Counted from the stretch's first letter, positions 47,511-60,704 are shown. The stretch is 64,000 bases of DNA from Portulaca oleracea (GCA_029582165.1 CM055870.1:8055832-8119831), one strand, 5' to 3'. Numbers and translations: made by a program. Notes: generated by a model not told the origin, from the letters alone.

Positions 47511-50500
47511 CTACAGAACTTCAGTGTGTGGTACCACTTGACTTATTGCCCTCTTCACCTCAACTATACTCGCCTTCTTCCCATTCGCATTTTCCTTCAC
47601 CTGCTCACACACAACCACACCAAATTACTAACATCATATATAGTATTTTTCATTATGAATTTAATGATAGTACTTTCGTATACTAGAATATGGAACGGAG
47701 GGAGTAAGTATAATCGATTCAGCAGTTAATATGGAACAGAGGGAGTAAGCATAAACTTACCTTGGCCCTTAACTCGGCGAGAAACCAGCCATTATTGAAA
47801 GAAGACTGAACAGTGGTGACCTCCACGCGCATCTCTTTGAGAGTAAGCATGACATCCAGCAGCAGCCCCTCCTTGTACGGACACTGTAGCTCCACCAACG
47901 CATCACTCTCAATAATCGACACCTGCAGCATGTCCACCGCCCCGGCATGCGGCGGCGTTGTCGACGGCTCCACCGCACGAGCCGCCCTGAGCCCACCACC
48001 GCCACCTCCTCTGCCACCCTCCACCGTCCTGTCCTTCTTCTTGTCCACCCCCTTGGCAGCCTCCACGAGCCTCACGCGCTCTGCATCCATCTGCCTCTCA
48101 CGCGCCTCCAGGTCCTGGATCTTCTTCCTCAGCTGCTTCACGTACTCGATCGTGTCCCCGAGGATGGAGGCCTTGTCCATCTTGGTCACGAACGGGACGA
48201 GCGACCGGAGGATGATGAACCGCTCGTTGAGCTTCTCTCGGCGTCTGCGCTCGGCCAGCACATGGTTGGCTGAGAGCTCATCCTGGGGGGTCCCACCGCC
48301 GCCCCTCCCCGGCCGGGGCCCGCGAGGCGGGTCCCGTCCCAAGGAGGAGATGGGGGCGGTGGTGGTGGACTTGGTGTGGAGGAAGGGGACGGTGAAGAGG
48401 ATGTATTTGAGGAGCCACTGGGAGGTCCCCTCCACCGGGTGGTGGTGGTGATGGTGGCGGCGGTGGTGGTCGGCTGTCGGTGACCACCGTGAGAAGGCGG
48501 AGTTGGGGGAGTAGGAAAGGTAGGAGGAGGCTGGGGTGGAGGATTGGAATTGGAGGATGATGGAAACGGTTTGGGCGTAGTGGGTGTCTTCTTGGGATAG
48601 CTCTTCTTCTATTCCTGTCCCACTTCCTCCTGAAATAACCAACAATAACGGTATTGACTTTAAGTAAAGTTTGGTCAAAATATAAAATATGATTTTTTAG
48701 GGGAAAAAATCTATTAAGTTAATGAGACATTTAGAATATGGAAGCATTTTTATGATTAAGCATATCAGCATGTGCAAAGAACATAAGTTAATATTTTGTA
48801 AGGATTTTTGGATGACAATATACGGACATTTAACGGTATTGGATTGTAATATATCGACCTTTATTATTGGATAACAATATCTCTGACTTTTATACCTAGG
48901 TGACATTATTGTCCCAATAGAAACTAAAGGGGTGATGAATCGGTCTCCATGTTAATGTGACTGGCGAAAGGAAAAAACAAAGCCCTGACCCAATAACTCC
49001 GTTAAACCCTCCATTTTTCACTAACCCACATTGATTGGTTATGTGCCACGTCAGTATGAAGACTGGTTCACCACCCCCTTAGTCACTGTGCTTGGGCAGA
49101 TTTTTTGTTTAACGTGAGTTATTAAGAAAAACGGAGGGGTTATTTTCCCTCCACCGGCTAGTCGGCCACGTCAACACGAAGATCTGTTCACCCGTCTCCA
49201 CTTTCTTAGTCACTGTTTGTATAATAATCTCACCTAAGTATAAATATAAAGGTAATGGATATTGTTGTCTAATAGTAAAAGTCGGTATATTACAATCCAA
49301 TACCCCTAAAAGTCAGTATAATATCATCCAATATCCCATTTTATAAAAGTGATTTTTTTTAAAAATTAAATTTAATGATAGGGGTTTAATATGATAAATT
49401 ATTATATATGTTTAAAAGTTATTAATCAAAAAGTTACAAAGTGTTTATATTTCATAGTTAGTGATAGATAGCCATATATTGTTAAATATTGAGGAACGGG
49501 GAGAGCATATTGACTAAAGTTTCAATCCATAGGAAAAAGTTTTAAACATATATATCACCATAGGGAAGAGTACTGCAACCAACCCTACCTTGCCAAGTTA
49601 GATTCGGGTTAGTGTTATATGGGTTTATCCAGTCCCAAGTTACTCAGTAAATCGACGTAACATTAAAATGTATGTGATTATATTAAAAGGTAGTTTCATG
49701 AATTAGAAAATTGACTACAAATTTGCAATAACAGATGACAGATCTAGTGAATGCACTGCAAATTTACAATAATGAAAGGGAAACTGGACGGTAATATACC
49801 GATTTTTAGGGGTGTTGAATAGCAATATACCGACCTTCACTTTTGGACAGTAATATCACTGACCTTTATAGTTTGGTGATATTAATGTATCTTCAAGGAT
49901 TTTTTGGGCGGCGAACCGGTTGACGGTTTAACGTGGCAGGCGGTGCAAAAAAATCGGTGCCATTTTTAGGTATTTTTAGGGGTGTTAAGTGTTTGTATTC
50001 GGTGTTTTTAGGATTAGGGGGTTAGTTTTGTTGTTAATTTTTAGGGTGTAAGTCCTTGAAGGTACATTAAAGTCACCAAACTATAAAGGTCAGTGATATT
50101 ACTGTCCAAAAATGAAGATCGGTATATTGCTATTCAACACCCCTAAAGGTCAGTATATTACCGTTCAATTTCCCATAATGAAATGTGTGAAATGGGTTGG
50201 AGAAAGGAAGAATTTAGAATGAGGTCTTTTTGGGTGGTCTCTTTGTTATGTTCACTAGCATTCCATTAGTTAGCTCCATTTAACCAACACAAATCCTGCA
50301 TATTTCTCAGCCACGCTCCTCCATTAATGGCAATTCAATACTAACTTTTCACAAACATGCTACACGCCATCCTTAACATGCCATCCTTCAAACTTCCTAT
50401 TTGGCATGCACTTTGGCTACTACCACCTACACTACTTTTATCATTACACACCCCATTTCTCTGTAAACAGTAAATTTGTTTTTTTCTTTTAATAATCGAT

Positions 50501-53500
50501 CTAATGAAAGTGAATTCAGGACAATTTTTTTAATTTTCTTGTCAAAGACATTTTACATATTACAAGTTTCTTCTCGTCTTGTGTTTGGTCTTTTGTTAAA
50601 AGGGGTGGAAATTCGGCGGCTCATGAGTTGACACTTGGCACATCTTCAACCTCATATGATGGGGGAGATAGTGTGGTTGTTTTCAAACATAAATTTGACC
50701 CTTTTAGATTAAAAATATGATTAATTTTGAATAAATTAACTCAAATTTGTCCCAAACTCGTTAGAAGATTTAACCAATTTAATTTAAAAGAATATCTTCT
50801 ATTTCTATATGTAAAAAAAAGTCCTATAAAAAAAATAAAATTAGAAAAAGAAAAAAGTCAACTAAAGTGTGGAGATTCCTTATTGTCGTTAAGCACCGAA
50901 CCCTTTAATTGTTGCAAAATTCCTTTTGTCATTTTGTTGGGAAGTTACTCCACTTTCTTCCCACCACATTTAATTCCCTACCACCCAATTTGCTGTAGTC
51001 ACTCCCTTCTTGAATAACACGCCATGACTTCTATTTTTAGAATTTACTACCTCATTCTTTTTTTATTTGTCCAATTAACTAATTTATCTGTCCCTTTTAT
51101 TTGTCCAATTATCTAACTTTTACATTTTCAATAACTATAATTCCCATTATATCCCATATAAATGCCCTTTTTGCACCTTTCCAATTTTATTTTCAAGGAC
51201 ATTTTTGACAATATACAATTTTTTTGCTCAATTTCCTATATTTCTTGGTATCGTAAAAGTAGTTTTATGGACAATTAATCAGTGACGGAGGTAGTACATT
51301 TTTTACCGCCGTCATTGTTAAATAAATGTTTATTATTCCCTCCGTTCTATATTAATTGTCATACTTTTGATTTCTACGGTCTTTAATATCACTTTTTAAT
51401 TGATAATTCTCACATAATATGTTACTAATAATTGCAATATTATACTTTTATGATAATATTTGTCATTATGAATCAAATAATGATAATTTTATATAACAAC
51501 TCATTGTATATATTGAGAAATTTATGGTAAAATTTTTTAAAGTTTGACTGCACGATTTCCAAAGACGACAATTAATATGGAACAAAGGGAGTAGTATCAT
51601 TGATAAATATGAAAAAAATATACCCTGTTCTTTGGATTTGAGAAAATGATGTTTGGATGGATTAGATTGAATTAGATTATATTCTTTTTTGGGGAATTGT
51701 GTTTTTAGAGAGAAAACTGTTTTGGGAATTGTGTGAAGTTTGGATTGGATTGGATTGGAAAAAGTTACCAATTCAAGTCCCTGTTCTTTAGAGTGGTAAG
51801 TTAGATTTCATATTTGTATTAACATTTCCATATAATTTGTTCTCTTTGAATTGTGTAGTCAAATCAAAAATATTTGACCATAAATTTCTTAATATATACA
51901 ATGATGTATTATATAAAATTACTACCACTATATTCATAATAAAAGTGTAATATTGTATATATATTTAATAATATGATATTATATAAGAAATTATTAATTA
52001 AAAAATAATATTGAAAATAAAAGTGTAATATTATATACTCCCTCCGTTCCATATTAACTGTCGTCTTTGGAAATTGTGCAGTCAAAATTCAAAAGTTTTG
52101 ACCATAAATTTCTCAATATATACAATGAGTTGCTATATAAAATTATCACCATTAGATTCGTGACGAAAAATACTATCATAAAAAGTATAATATTGCAATT
52201 GTTAAAAGTATATTATGTAACAAATTATCAACCAAAGAGTAGCGTTGGAGACCGTGAAAGTCAAAATTATGACAATTAATATGAAACGGAGGGACTATAT
52301 TTAATAATAAGATATTATATAAAAAATTATCAATTAAAAAATAATATTGAAGATTATACGAGACTATCAGTAAATGAATAGACAAATAGTGTGTAACGGA
52401 GGGAGTAATATGCATGCACAAATAAAAAATTAATGACCGACAATAATTAAAACCTGATTATTACTGACCTGAATTAGGTAGCTGCAAGCCGTTACTACTG
52501 CTGAATAATAACGACTGATCAGTATGTTGTTGCATATGCATAGTAGCGGGCCATCTACGGGTCGACTCAACCCCCCGGAACGAGTCAACTCGGAGCATCT
52601 GCCGTTGGTGGAAATCCGGGTCGAGACTGTTGGAAGCGTCCTCCGGTGACCCGACCCGGATGTCCTCCGACATCTCGAGCTGCATGAGCTCGCTCTGCTC
52701 GGGCTGGTCAGCTTGGGCCGGGCCGGCTATATTCCCCTGACCCAGCGAGGCCCGGCCCGTGTCGGCCTCGGACTCGTCTTCGTCGTCTTCCTCCTCCTCG
52801 TCATCGTCTTCCTCTTCTCCGGCAGTAGCTGGCGGATTGGCGGCACCGGTGAAGATGGATGGGACAAAGCCGGGTCCGAAGTGGGAGCGGCTGTTATTGG
52901 ATGAGGAGGCGGCTGGGTTCGACGTCGAGTGCTCCGACAGGGCCGGCTTTGGCGGCGCAACTGGCGGCTGTTGGTGGTGATGGTCAATGAAAAAACCCTT
53001 GACTTGTTGAATAATGGAAGGATCCTCTTGAACCTGCCATGTATAGTACGTATTATGCATGTGTCTAATGTTTTATATGTATATTATATTGAAAAAAAAA
53101 AACAAAATCAATATTTTGAAATCCTATCCATTGATATATAGACAGTTCAAGTCTAATGTAGAGATTTTCATCTATAAATTTTGTAATTCAGTGAATTGGT
53201 ACTCGTTCGTTATCTAGTCCTTCATGGAAAAGAATTTTCAAAAACTTTAATTTGACAGTTTAATTTAGTCCATTACAATTTAAATTTAAAAAAATAATCT
53301 TCTTCAACTATATATTTAGATCATGAACGTAACTAATGTGTTATGTCACTTATGTGCATATGACAATGTCAATTATATGAGTTTTGTTATAAAATAGTTT
53401 TTAAGTATTTTATATCCTTAATATTAAACTTAAGAAAATGATATAATTAAGGAGTCTAAGTATAATAAAATATACTTGTACGTATATGAATTATATTTTT

Positions 53501-56500
53501 ATTTTTATTGGAATGGGAATTGTAATGGATATAATAATTTATGCTGAAAATATATATAAATCATAACTATTAAATAAATTGATGCTAAAAATATAATAAT
53601 ATTAATTTGATGACAATCAGAAAGCCACTTAAAAAATACATTGATGTAACGATCCTTTTGATGTTGTTTAGTTCCTTTTTAACATACATTTTATTTTCTC
53701 TTATTTAATTACTTTCAATTTATTTATCAGATATTATCCCTTAATTAAATATTAAATATATACGTACAATTTTCATATAATTTCAATTAATTTCTATCAG
53801 TATATTTTTCTAAAAATTTGAGTTATATTCTTATCATAGTGGTTGTTCACTTTAAACCTAATAAATTAGTACATTTAATTTCTTTCACAAAAAGAAAAAA
53901 AAAATGTATGCATATAAATATTAGTTACCTTTTCAGTGAAGCCTAGTTCAACAACACCATCCATGAGAGGAATGCATACCACAGTCTGCAAGCCAAAAGG
54001 TTCATTAATTTTATGCTTTTAGTGCGTTTAAGATTAAATTAATTATTCACGTCTTGTTAATTATACTCATAGTTATTAAAATCCGATCCTAATTTGCGAG
54101 CTTTCCCATAATTTCGAGTTAGGATCCCGATTTTAACAACCTTGATTATACTAGTACTAGACAATGCAAGCATTGCAATCTTCAATAGTTTAAAGGAAGA
54201 TTTTTGATATACAAATTAAAGATAATTGAGAATGAAGAATTTACCTGTATGCGAGCACTCTGGAACAAGTGGAAATACAGTCATGCAACCACAACAAAGA
54301 CAATACAATCAGGCGTCATCCAATAAAAAAAAAAAAAAAACTGAGAATGAACATATTGCCCTGTTTATGTGAGAACCTAACTATTATAATATATTTATCT
54401 ATTTTGTATGGATTAACTATTTTTATTATTTTATTATTATTAAGAGTAAAAGGGTTTAAAATTTATAGGATACAAACAATCGCATACAAAACAGTAAACA
54501 ATCACTTCCAAATTTAAAAGTAAAGGTTACAACATAACCAAACACGTAAACACAATTATTTTTATTTCTTTGAATAATAAATAATGTCCTACATATTTTA
54601 ACTATGAGGAGATATGATGGTGTATTATTAAAATGACCTTTAAACATTAGGTTTTTTTTTTTTCTTGTATTGACTTTTTTTTGCACTGTTATTAAAGCTG
54701 TACTAAGTACTAACTCATCAAATACAATGAATTAAATAGTAAGACAATTAGAATGAGAACACAACTGCTAATACCCTCCTTCCATAAAGTCAAAAAGATG
54801 CCAATTGAGAAGACATTTTAAAAGCAAATTTCGTCAATTCAAAAAGAAAATTGTGATTTTCAATCATATTTCACAATATTATAATAATTAAATTACTTAT
54901 TACTATTTATTAATCTCTCCTTCTTGGTCATTTTATCTATAAAAATTTCATGTAAATTTTAAAAATTTTAACTATTAATTTCTTAACATTTATAGTAACA
55001 TGTTATATGAAATTGTTATCGTTACATTCACCGTGAAAAATACCAATCAGTATCAAATAAATAAAAAAAAGATAGCGTTTAATGAGTTGTTTTCAAGGGG
55101 CTTAATAGTGGTAAATTATTAAGGACAGGGAAAATTAATTGAGAAGGGGGGGTACCCACCTTAGCAAGAATAGCTCTAGAAAATAGAGAGCTGTCAACCT
55201 CATTTGCAGCGGTGAGCCATACATGCTGGCATTTTGCATACGCCTTTCCTGGTAATCTAATCAATATATATTGCAAACCCTAATTAGTTAGGGTTACCCT
55301 CTGTAATTCAAATATTCAATGCATGTAATCAAACTGTATATTCTATTTATATTGTCAATTACGTTACTTAATTCACCCTTTTAATTAGTTGGAACATGCT
55401 TGTGCTTCCTTCTTAAAGGGAAAATTTAAATAAATGCTCCTAATAATAAAATAGTAACACTAGTAGACAACTTGTTGCACTTGTACGTATAAAAATGTTT
55501 TAAGTGTGCATGCTCAAATAAATATTTTAAATTAATAAATATTCAATGTCACCCATTCTCTTTTATCTGTAGTCCCAATTGCTGTGTAAAAGAAGTTTGA
55601 TTGTTAATAATTTAATTTGTATAATAACTTATCTTATAAAATTGATATCATTAAATTGTAATAAAAAATATTATTAAAAAAATAATATTATATATCTTTA
55701 TCAAAATTTTATGTAAAAAGTTATCAATCAAAGATTAACTTTTCAAATATATAAGTGATAAATAAAAAACACAAAGAATGTTCTGCGTCATATCACACTA
55801 TTCCATCCATCCTAGGCTCCTATCTATCAGAATTAAACGGGGATCTCTTTACCACAAACTTTTCTTTATTTGCAGACTTAAACTTATCCTTTCTCAGAGT
55901 TTAAGGCCCTGCTCTTTTACGGTGCGGTATGATGCGGTACTATAACTCATCATACTACTACTTAATGTTCTTTCACACTTCACCACATTTTATCACAATT
56001 ATTATCAATATATCTTCATATTTTTCTCTCTCACTTTTCTCTTCTACTTTTCACATTCTCTCTCCTTACCTATCACAACTCCAACCACACTTCACCACAC
56101 CTTTCAGTTATTTCACCGCACCGCACCATCATTGCATTCCACCCACCCACCGCACAAAAGAACATGACCTAAGTGTTATACGGCTTAAATATCAAAATAT
56201 GTTGTTATATGTGTTTTGTTATACTTGCTCGATCTCTATATATACTTATCCTTGAAAGTTGAAATGTAGGTATATATTAAGTTAAATAGGACGTACTTTC
56301 ATGAAATGAATGTTGAAAAGGGACGAGTTACGTTGAATAGAAGAGATGAATATTTGAAGATGGGAGATGTTGTGTAATTAGTTGTATAATAATGGCGGTA
56401 GCTTAAAGTGGTAGGTTTACTCACCTATCTTTTTCAGCTGACTTCAAAGGGCAAACTATTTAAAGAGTGTTCATGGTTTTGGTCTTCCCACTAAACTCTA

Positions 56501-59500
56501 CTACTCACTCCTCTTTCTCCCAAAAAAAGAACAACTTATTACTAATTCCAATCTCTCTCTCTAAATGATGAAGTGAGAGAGTTATTGTGAGCTTGAAATG
56601 CAAGCAAAAACTAAGTCCAAGTACACACCAAAGAAAAAATGAGTGATAACTACATGACTTATTAAGATGATAGACTGTTAGGAAGAGAGAGAAAGAGAGA
56701 GGGAGGGAGAGAGATGCTAGGTATATGTACATAGTGCCGGCAAAAATTTGAGTCCGGGTAAATTTGGGTCGAACAAATGCCGACAATGTCAAAATTCGGA
56801 CGAGAAATTGATATCCGAACCCGGTTTTATTTCGGGTCAGACCAGGTCAAACAATTCAGAAGAAGCTAAATTTGAATCAAAATCGGGTTCCGACAATAGA
56901 AAAAGAGAAATTTAATGTCCAAATATTCGGTCAATTTGACCAATATCAAAATTCAGACGAAAAATCTACGTCCAGACTCACTTTTTTTCCTAGGTCGGAC
57001 AATTAAGATATTTCAGGTTATACAAAAGTTTGCCAGCCCTATATGCATGTATGTTATAATGTTATATTATGGTGACTTAAAATGGAAATATGGTTGAGAA
57101 ATGTGCATGCCTCAAATAGTTGTCATTGTGTACAATTAGGGCAAGCATTGAATTTTCACTAGATCTCCCGAAGGCCTCACTCACCTAAGAGTAATTACAA
57201 AAGCAATCATTCACCCTCCGCCGTATCACTACATACACAAATATACTACCTAATATAATGCTTTTCTTTTTCTTTTCCTTAGTTTATAAGCTTTTACTTA
57301 ATTACCATGCATATATGTCCAAGTTGATACCATTTTCGTGTTTTTACCCTAATTGTTGCTGTTATTTGATCTATTTTTAGATAACCCTCTCTTAGAAGCA
57401 CTCTCTTTTCTAATTCTGTTGCATAAAACAAGCAGAAAAAGTTCTCTATAGGAATATGAGATTGCTTTTACTAAAATTTAGTTAAAATTGTTAGGGTTCT
57501 TTTGCCCATAAAATTGCAACTTATTTACCTAATAAAAGTATTTAGATTATTAACTGTAGTATTATACTGGGTATTTTGCATTTTACACCATGAAGGATAG
57601 GGTAATTATTTTTCTGGACTGTTGGTTTCATTGTTAATTTTTTGGACCCTAGATTTTATGGGTTGAATAAAAAAATCTTAAAGTTTGTGGGTTGAAAAAA
57701 AGGATTGTGTACCGTTTTTCTTTTTCTTTCCATGTTTGATTTTCTCTCCCGATTGGCGTTAAACTTCAGAACTAAGGTCAAAACTGATATTCAAGCTATA
57801 ATACACCTCTCTTATGTTGGAGCTACTTAGACCTCTAAGAACCTTCAACCTACAAACTTTAGGGTTCAAAAAATTAACGTTGAAAACTAAGGATTAAAAA
57901 AATTAACCACCCTATACTTTAGGATCCAGAATGCAAACAACCCGTATTATATTCTTCAATTTAATTCCCTCCAATTAAAGCATATGATAACCATTATAAT
58001 CACTTATACAATAGTATAACTAATGTACGTACTAATGGTTTCTTTCACCCTAGTTAGCTAGCTAGTTATACACCTAGTTATGAATGAAGGGACATTATTG
58101 AACGTCCAAGAAAGCATGCACGGTAAAAAAGAATGGTTTCAATATATGGAGTAACTTTATATAGTGGAGCATATAAGCATTGAAATCAATCAACAACGAA
58201 GAAGTGGTAAAAAAAGAGACAGCAGGTAAGAAAAGAAAGGGTATAGCCGTGCAGCTAATTGGAGATCGATGTAAACATGCACATAGACTTAATTAATTAA
58301 TAGCTAGGGTTTTGGTTAATTAATTAAATACTTATAGGCTAGCTTCTTTAACTCTTCCTAAATTCATGCTTGCATGAATCTTTCAATTTATTATGGGGTA
58401 GTTTTTAATTTTTTAGACACGGTTAGTTATTTTTTTTTACTAAGATGATCAAAGGGTTATTTGAAGCATTTGGTAACAAACTTTTCATATTAGTTTACCA
58501 AACACCTTTCCTGTAATCATTTAACCTAAACAAAAAAGTCAAACAACTAGTCCAAAAAGCAATCAGCTAACCACTACAAACTAACAGCTAACAGCTACCA
58601 GCTTGTTGCCAAACATGGCCTATTAGAGGGCCTATTTAAGGTGAACTAAACATAGAATTGTTAGTTTTGACTCTGTTTGAAACTTTGAATAATTGAAAAA
58701 AACAACAAAGAACGAGAATATGTATATGGACTTACCCAACCCCAGGAGGAAAAGAGAAAGAGACACACATGAGATAGAACCACTCGGACTCGGTCAAGTC
58801 CTCTGGTGACAAGGCGGCACACGGCCGACGAACCGGTGGTTGGCTCGATTCTCCGACGGACAACGAGTCGTAGAGCTCTCTTAGTTGTTGGCTCCTTTGA
58901 AGGGAGGCCTCCTCAGCACTTACCTCCATTGGTTGGACCGTCTTCCTCGTCTTTATTGCGCCATTGTAGTACCCATCGTCCCATACTAAGACCCTAATTC
59001 ATGCATGAAATAATAAATTTACTAGAAGGTATATGATGTGATGAAATAATGTGATAAATTAATTAGTTTGGTGTTGGTTTGGATAGTGAGAGTGATGGAT
59101 ATTCCATGCACAAAATGTTATCCATACAAGTGAATTGTAAATAGTAGAGAGAATGATTTGATTGAAACCATGTGTTACAAAGACAAATGAAATCGAGTCT
59201 AAATGATAAGAGTCTTAAGACAAGATATATATTAAGTATCTTACCTTATCATTAAAATTATATTATTATATTTTAAAATGAGACTAAATGATATGAATGA
59301 ATTTTGTAACTATACTATATCACATATAAATTACACAAAGTTATACTTTCATCCATTATCTTTTATATTTAAAAAAAAAAACGCTCAAAATAAGCTTAAC
59401 GGAAGGTGTTTGTTCGATTAGGGTATCATTTGTGTTCATTGATGCGACCTATGCATCTAAATCTTCTTATAATTGATAATTAATACTTATTATTAAAAAA

Positions 59501-60010
59501 ATAGTGCCAAAAATCATAAGAAATACGAATTTGATAAAGGATAAGACACATAAAACTGTCTTGAACTCACCCTCGTTTAAAATCAAAAAAATTATTTAAT
59601 ATTATTGATAAAGATAACAATGTCCGTATAATTAAATTAACTATTCTTTTTATCACTAGATTAATGTATCATGAAAACATTTTCTTCAAGAAAAATTGCA
59701 AGAACCATAGTAACAAATTCTAGCACAACTCATCCTAGCTTCTATTTTTTTTCTATAGAAAATAAATTTCATAAGTACATATACACTAACTCTAAGAATT
59801 TAGGAGCATTTCTTTCACGAAGAATGCAAAATTAAGATTGAAAAAAAAGTATAAAGATTGAGATGAAAAAAAATGAACCATAAATAAATGGAAAATAATA
59901 GAGTACCCTTGTTGAGGACAAAATCTCCAGAAAAGGCTGTACGTCCATTGAACTGCTTGCACAGCTGACTGCAACATCTGCTGTAATCTGCTCCCATTTG
60001 GAGCTGCCAT
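47511..60010 (-). CDS. TT8: bHLH transcription factor, subgroup IIIf (TT8/AN1 type), 8 exons
   Basis: Exons in transcript order: 60010-59907, 58993-58736, 55256-55160, 54259-54245 (15 nt), 53985-53929, 53033-52469, 48629-47761, 47600-47511. Phases close: 2,055 nt, 684 residues. The N-terminal MYB-interacting region (residues 1-180) contains [57 protein letters not shown] and [15 protein letters not shown]. An acidic Asp/Glu run follows in exon 6. [16 protein letters not shown] precedes the bHLH domain (about 484-536), whose basic region [17 protein letters not shown] has the H-E-R residues for E-box binding. The C-terminus (about 590-684) is ACT-like, ending [12 protein letters not shown]. 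Family role: with R2R3-MYB and WD40 partners it activates late flavonoid genes (anthocyanin, proanthocyanidin). TT8/AN1 is preferred over GL3/EGL3 from residue pattern. Introns 2 and 6 exceed 3 kb and are loaded with MITEs. Confidence 0.93.
48802..49337. mobile_element. MULE-type inverted-repeat element, 536 bp, bHLH intron 6
   Basis: The arms carry ATTGGATTGTAATATA(T/C)CGAC and its complement. The ends are GGAT(T)TTTGGATGA and TCATCCAATATCC. Flanks ATTTTGTAA (48793-48801) and ATTTTATAA (49338-49346) form a 9-bp duplication with one mismatch. Related to the element at 49778-50174. Confidence 0.75.
49778..50174. mobile_element. MULE-type MITE, 397 bp, perfect 9-bp TSD, bHLH intron 6
   Basis: Inverted ends GGGAAACTGGACGGTAATAT and ATATTACCGTTCAATTTCCC. 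The sequence ATAATGAAA is duplicated exactly at 49769-49777 and 50175-50183. The inner sequence (AGGTCAGTGATATTACTGTCC and relatives) recurs in the neighbouring 48802-49337 element, so both belong to one family. Confidence 0.9.
51047..51294. mobile_element. Stowaway-type MITE, bHLH intron 6
   Basis: Ends CTACCTCATTC... and ...GTGACGGAGGTAG, TA on both sides, with inner TTTGTCCAATTA and its complement GGACAATTAATC. Non-coding. Confidence 0.75.
51336..51591. mobile_element. Stowaway-type MITE, bHLH intron 6
   Basis: Left end TTCCCTCCGTTCTATATTAA and right end TTAATATGGAACAAAGGGAG, with TA at both outer edges. Same family as the element at 52038-52295. Confidence 0.8.
52038..52410. mobile_element. 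Stowaway-type MITE and adjoining truncated copy, bHLH intron 6
   Basis: A full copy spans 52038-52295 (CTCCCTCCGTTCCATATTAA to TTAATATGAAACGGAGGGAC, TA flanks). It is followed at 52296-52408 by a partial copy ending GTAACGGAGGGAGTA. A partial inner segment also lies just left, near 51825-52031. Confidence 0.75.
54068..54144. mobile_element. 77-bp hAT-like MITE, 8-bp TSD, bHLH intron 4
   Basis: Ends CATAGTTATTAAAATCC and GATTTTAACAACCTTG. ATTATACT is duplicated exactly at 54060-54067 and 54145-54152. It shares ends and the core motif GGATCCTAAC (as its complement) with the element nested at 63412-63578. Confidence 0.8.
55904..56170. mobile_element. hAT-like MITE, bHLH intron 2
   Basis: Left end AGGCCCTGCTCTTTTACGGT and right end ACCGCACAAAAGAACATGACCT are inverted repeats. 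The body contains GCGGTATGATGCGG and C/T-rich sequence. The same end type occurs at 61656-61890 and 63262-63604. A clean target duplication is not visible for this copy. Confidence 0.65.
56735..57045. repeat. Dispersed AT-rich repeat, copy 2
   Basis: Begins near GCCGGCAAAAATTTGAGTCC and ends near AAAAGTTTGCCAGCCC, an inverted pair. Internal CAAAATTCGGACGA and CCGGGTAAATTTGGGTC phrases recur near 60710-61020. Probably a non-autonomous DNA transposon; class uncertain. Confidence 0.5.
57568..57943. mobile_element. MULE-type MITE, 376 bp, bHLH intron 2
   Basis: Inverted ends TGGGTATTTTGCATT and AATGCAAACAACCC. The body also pairs (GGATAGGGTAATTATT with TTAACCACCCTATACT). Flanks GTATTATAC (57559-57567) and GTATTATAT (57944-57952) are a 9-bp duplication with one mismatch. 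Confidence 0.72.
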
Positions 60011-60204
60011 TAATTCTTCCTCTCCCCCTTTCTTTTTCTTTTTTTTTCTTTGGTTATCTTTTTCAACTTTTTTTTTTTTTGAAAAAATAAAAGCTACAGC
60101 AAAATTAGACCTGAAGGAACAAAATGTTGAAGATAGGAAGAGAGAGAGAGAAAAAAGGAAGAGAGAAGAAATTAAGAGAGAATGAAGAAATAAATTTGAG
60201 GAAG

Positions 60205-60246
<42 letters not shown>

Positions 60247-60408
60247 AGACTTACAGGTGATCAGAAAAGGTAGTTATGAGATGAGTTTGATGATCAAGTA
60301 AGGTAGAATTATGGTGACATATAATCCCTCCCCCTTTCCCCGCCAAAATAACTAAAACATTCTCCATTATTATTCTTTTTGTATCCAACACGTAAACTAC
60401 GTACGTGT

Positions 60409-60451
<43 letters not shown>

Positions 60452-60500
60452 TTTACATTAGAATGTATATTTATACTACAATTGGATGTTAAAAAAATGG
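60011..60500 (-). promoter_or_regulatory. Upstream/leader region of the bHLH gene with (GA)n and (TA)n
   Basis: On the coding (minus) strand the sequence just upstream of the ATG is strongly CT-rich, with a (GA)n run at about 60208-60242 on the plus strand and a (TA)n run at about 60412-60447. CT-rich leaders are common in plant transcripts. The transcription start cannot be placed from sequence alone. Confidence 0.45.
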
Positions 60501-60704
60501 AGAGAGAGAGAGAGTAGAGTACAAGGCAAAGTAGAGTTTAGTTTGTGTCTGGAAATAAGATTCAAGTACTTGTCAGTTATAGTTTCAGCTAATCTGCTCC
60601 CTTCATTCTCCCAATTATTGGACTTAAAGTTTTTTTTTGAGCCAGGTAAATTTACAACCCAAGGTACATTATATGTACCAAATTATCTATGACAAACATC
60701 ACCA

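Noticed and set aside
47813..48451. 212-residue plus-strand ORF over the bHLH exon
   Set aside because: It is antisense to exon 7, whose GC-rich codons keep several frames open; it shows no domain.
52759..52980. Serine-run ORF on the plus strand
   Set aside because: It is the complement of the Asp/Glu tract in bHLH exon 6.
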